From NCBI GenBank assembly GCA_030640765.1, contig DAOWIT010000079.1, positions 1 to 6,221 on the forward strand: a stretch of DNA of 6,221 bases. The letters run 5' to 3'. Numbering within the stretch: position 1 is the stretch's first letter; the number at the start of each line of letters is the position of its first letter. The notes under the pieces were generated by a model, which saw nothing but the letters and a program-made list of their open reading frames with translations, was not told the origin of the DNA and did no database searches. The position numbers and the translations under genes are program-made. Positions 5,977 to 6,221 of this stretch are shown one piece after another. Source of the stretch: Candidatus Latescibacterota bacterium. Lineage in GTDB: Bacteria; Latescibacterota; MVCY01.

Positions 5977-5981
5977 CTCCT
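5977..5981 (-). promoter_or_regulatory. Ribosome binding site supporting the TTG start of rfbB
   Basis: The minus strand reads AGGAG, 9 bases before TTG 5967. No ATG or GTG in frame lies nearby, so this site decides in favour of the TTG start. Confidence 0.75.
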
Positions 5982-6031
5982 ATTACTTTCGAGATTCTGG
6001 TTGATTTCGCAATTCAACGCCAAGGCCACAG

Positions 6032-6055
6032 AAAAACAAGGTATACTCTCCCTTG
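6032..6055 (-). terminator. Weak intrinsic terminator or attenuator candidate after the epimerase gene
   Basis: On the minus strand, CAAGG (6055-6051) and CCTTG (6041-6037) form a 5-base perfect stem around a 9-base loop, followed directly by TTTTT (6036-6032). It lies about 40 bases after the epimerase stop and about 65 bases before rfbB. The stem is short, so partial termination is the most that can be claimed. Confidence 0.3.
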
Positions 6056-6061
6056 ATTATT

Positions 6062-6089
6062 TCACTTCGCATTTCGCACTTTCCACTTC
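6062..6089. repeat. Degenerate tandem repeat with 7-base period in the epimerase-rfbB gap
   Basis: Read on the minus strand, 6089-6062 is four heptads close to RAARTGS, ending just after the epimerase stop at 6094. The unit differs in sequence from the GGCGTAR heptads at 2055-2082, but the 7-base period is the same. The rest of the 5968-6093 gap holds the weak terminator candidate, a small inverted repeat (GTTGA 6000-6004 / TCAAC 6014-6018) and the rfbB ribosome site. Confidence 0.5.
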
Positions 6090-6093
6090 TTTC

Positions 6094-6221
6094 CTATCCC
6101 ATCTTGATTGCCCAATCGTAGGGGATCTGGTCGGTGTCAAAGGGAAGCCGGTACTCATCAGGGTATTTGTAGTTGTAGGGCTCAGTGGGACAGTTAACCA
6201 CAATGGCCTCCTGTTGGCTGA
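6094..6221 (-). CDS. rfbC: dTDP-4-dehydrorhamnose 3,5-epimerase-family protein, C-terminal end (runs off right edge)
   Basis: The last 41 codons and a TAG stop (6094-6096) are present. The tail reads VNCPTEPYNYKYPDEYRLP and then PYDW near the end, which matches the conserved C-terminus of the RmlC/RfbC cupin family (NxPTEPYNY..PDEYRLP.DT..IPYDW). In the rhamnose pathway this enzyme epimerises dTDP-4-keto-6-deoxyglucose at C3 and C5, acting directly on the RfbB product, so its place next to rfbB fits. The cupin core and the catalytic His/Tyr lie outside the window, so activity and exact substrate cannot be judged. Some proteins with this tail belong to broader epimerase-family groups. Confidence 0.75.
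   Translation of the reverse strand, partial: SQQEAIVVNCPTEPYNYKYPDEYRLPFDTDQIPYDWAIKMG

Overview
The window is one polysaccharide-biosynthesis and export cluster. All six recognisable genes lie on the minus strand, so the biological reading order runs from base 6221 down to base 1. It points to a diderm (Gram-negative type) bacterium, because it encodes an outer-membrane polysaccharide export protein of the Wza type. Strong AGGAGG-type ribosome sites, moderate GC and several short palindromic or 7-base-periodic repeats between genes would fit a poorly characterised environmental lineage. That is an impression; the sequence does not fix the taxon.

Layout in transcription order. (1) 6221-6094: last 41 residues of an RmlC/RfbC-type dTDP-sugar 3,5-epimerase, cut by the window edge. 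(2) 5967-4924: dTDP-glucose 4,6-dehydratase (rfbB/rmlB), complete, with a TTG start. (3) 4894-3887: a Gfo/Idh/MocA-family NAD(P)-dependent sugar oxidoreductase. (4) 3838-2090: a periplasmic/outer-membrane polysaccharide export protein with a Poly_export domain and about four SLBB domains. (5) 1985-744: a Wzz-type polysaccharide co-polymerase without a kinase domain. (6) 591-1: the N-terminal 197 residues of a Wzx-like flippase, cut by the left edge.

Together these make activated deoxysugar or aminosugar precursors (1-3), flip lipid-linked repeat units across the inner membrane (6), set chain length (5) and carry the polymer through the periplasm and outer membrane (4). This is the usual logic of a Wzx/Wzy-dependent capsule, exopolysaccharide or O-antigen locus. 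The polymerase (Wzy), glycosyltransferases, rmlA and rmlD are not in view.

The genes themselves are ordinary. The less ordinary signals are in and around the gaps: a hairpin-forming element with 7-base periodicity between the SLBB and Wzz genes (2007-2082), a second 7-base-periodic tract upstream of rfbB (6062-6089), two REP-like palindromes in the 152-base gap before wzx (666-691 and 715-752), the second of which supplies the stop codon and last residues of the Wzz protein, and a 21-base tandem repeat that expands a conserved SLBB motif inside the export protein (3188-3292). I see no evidence for a wholly new multi-gene system here.
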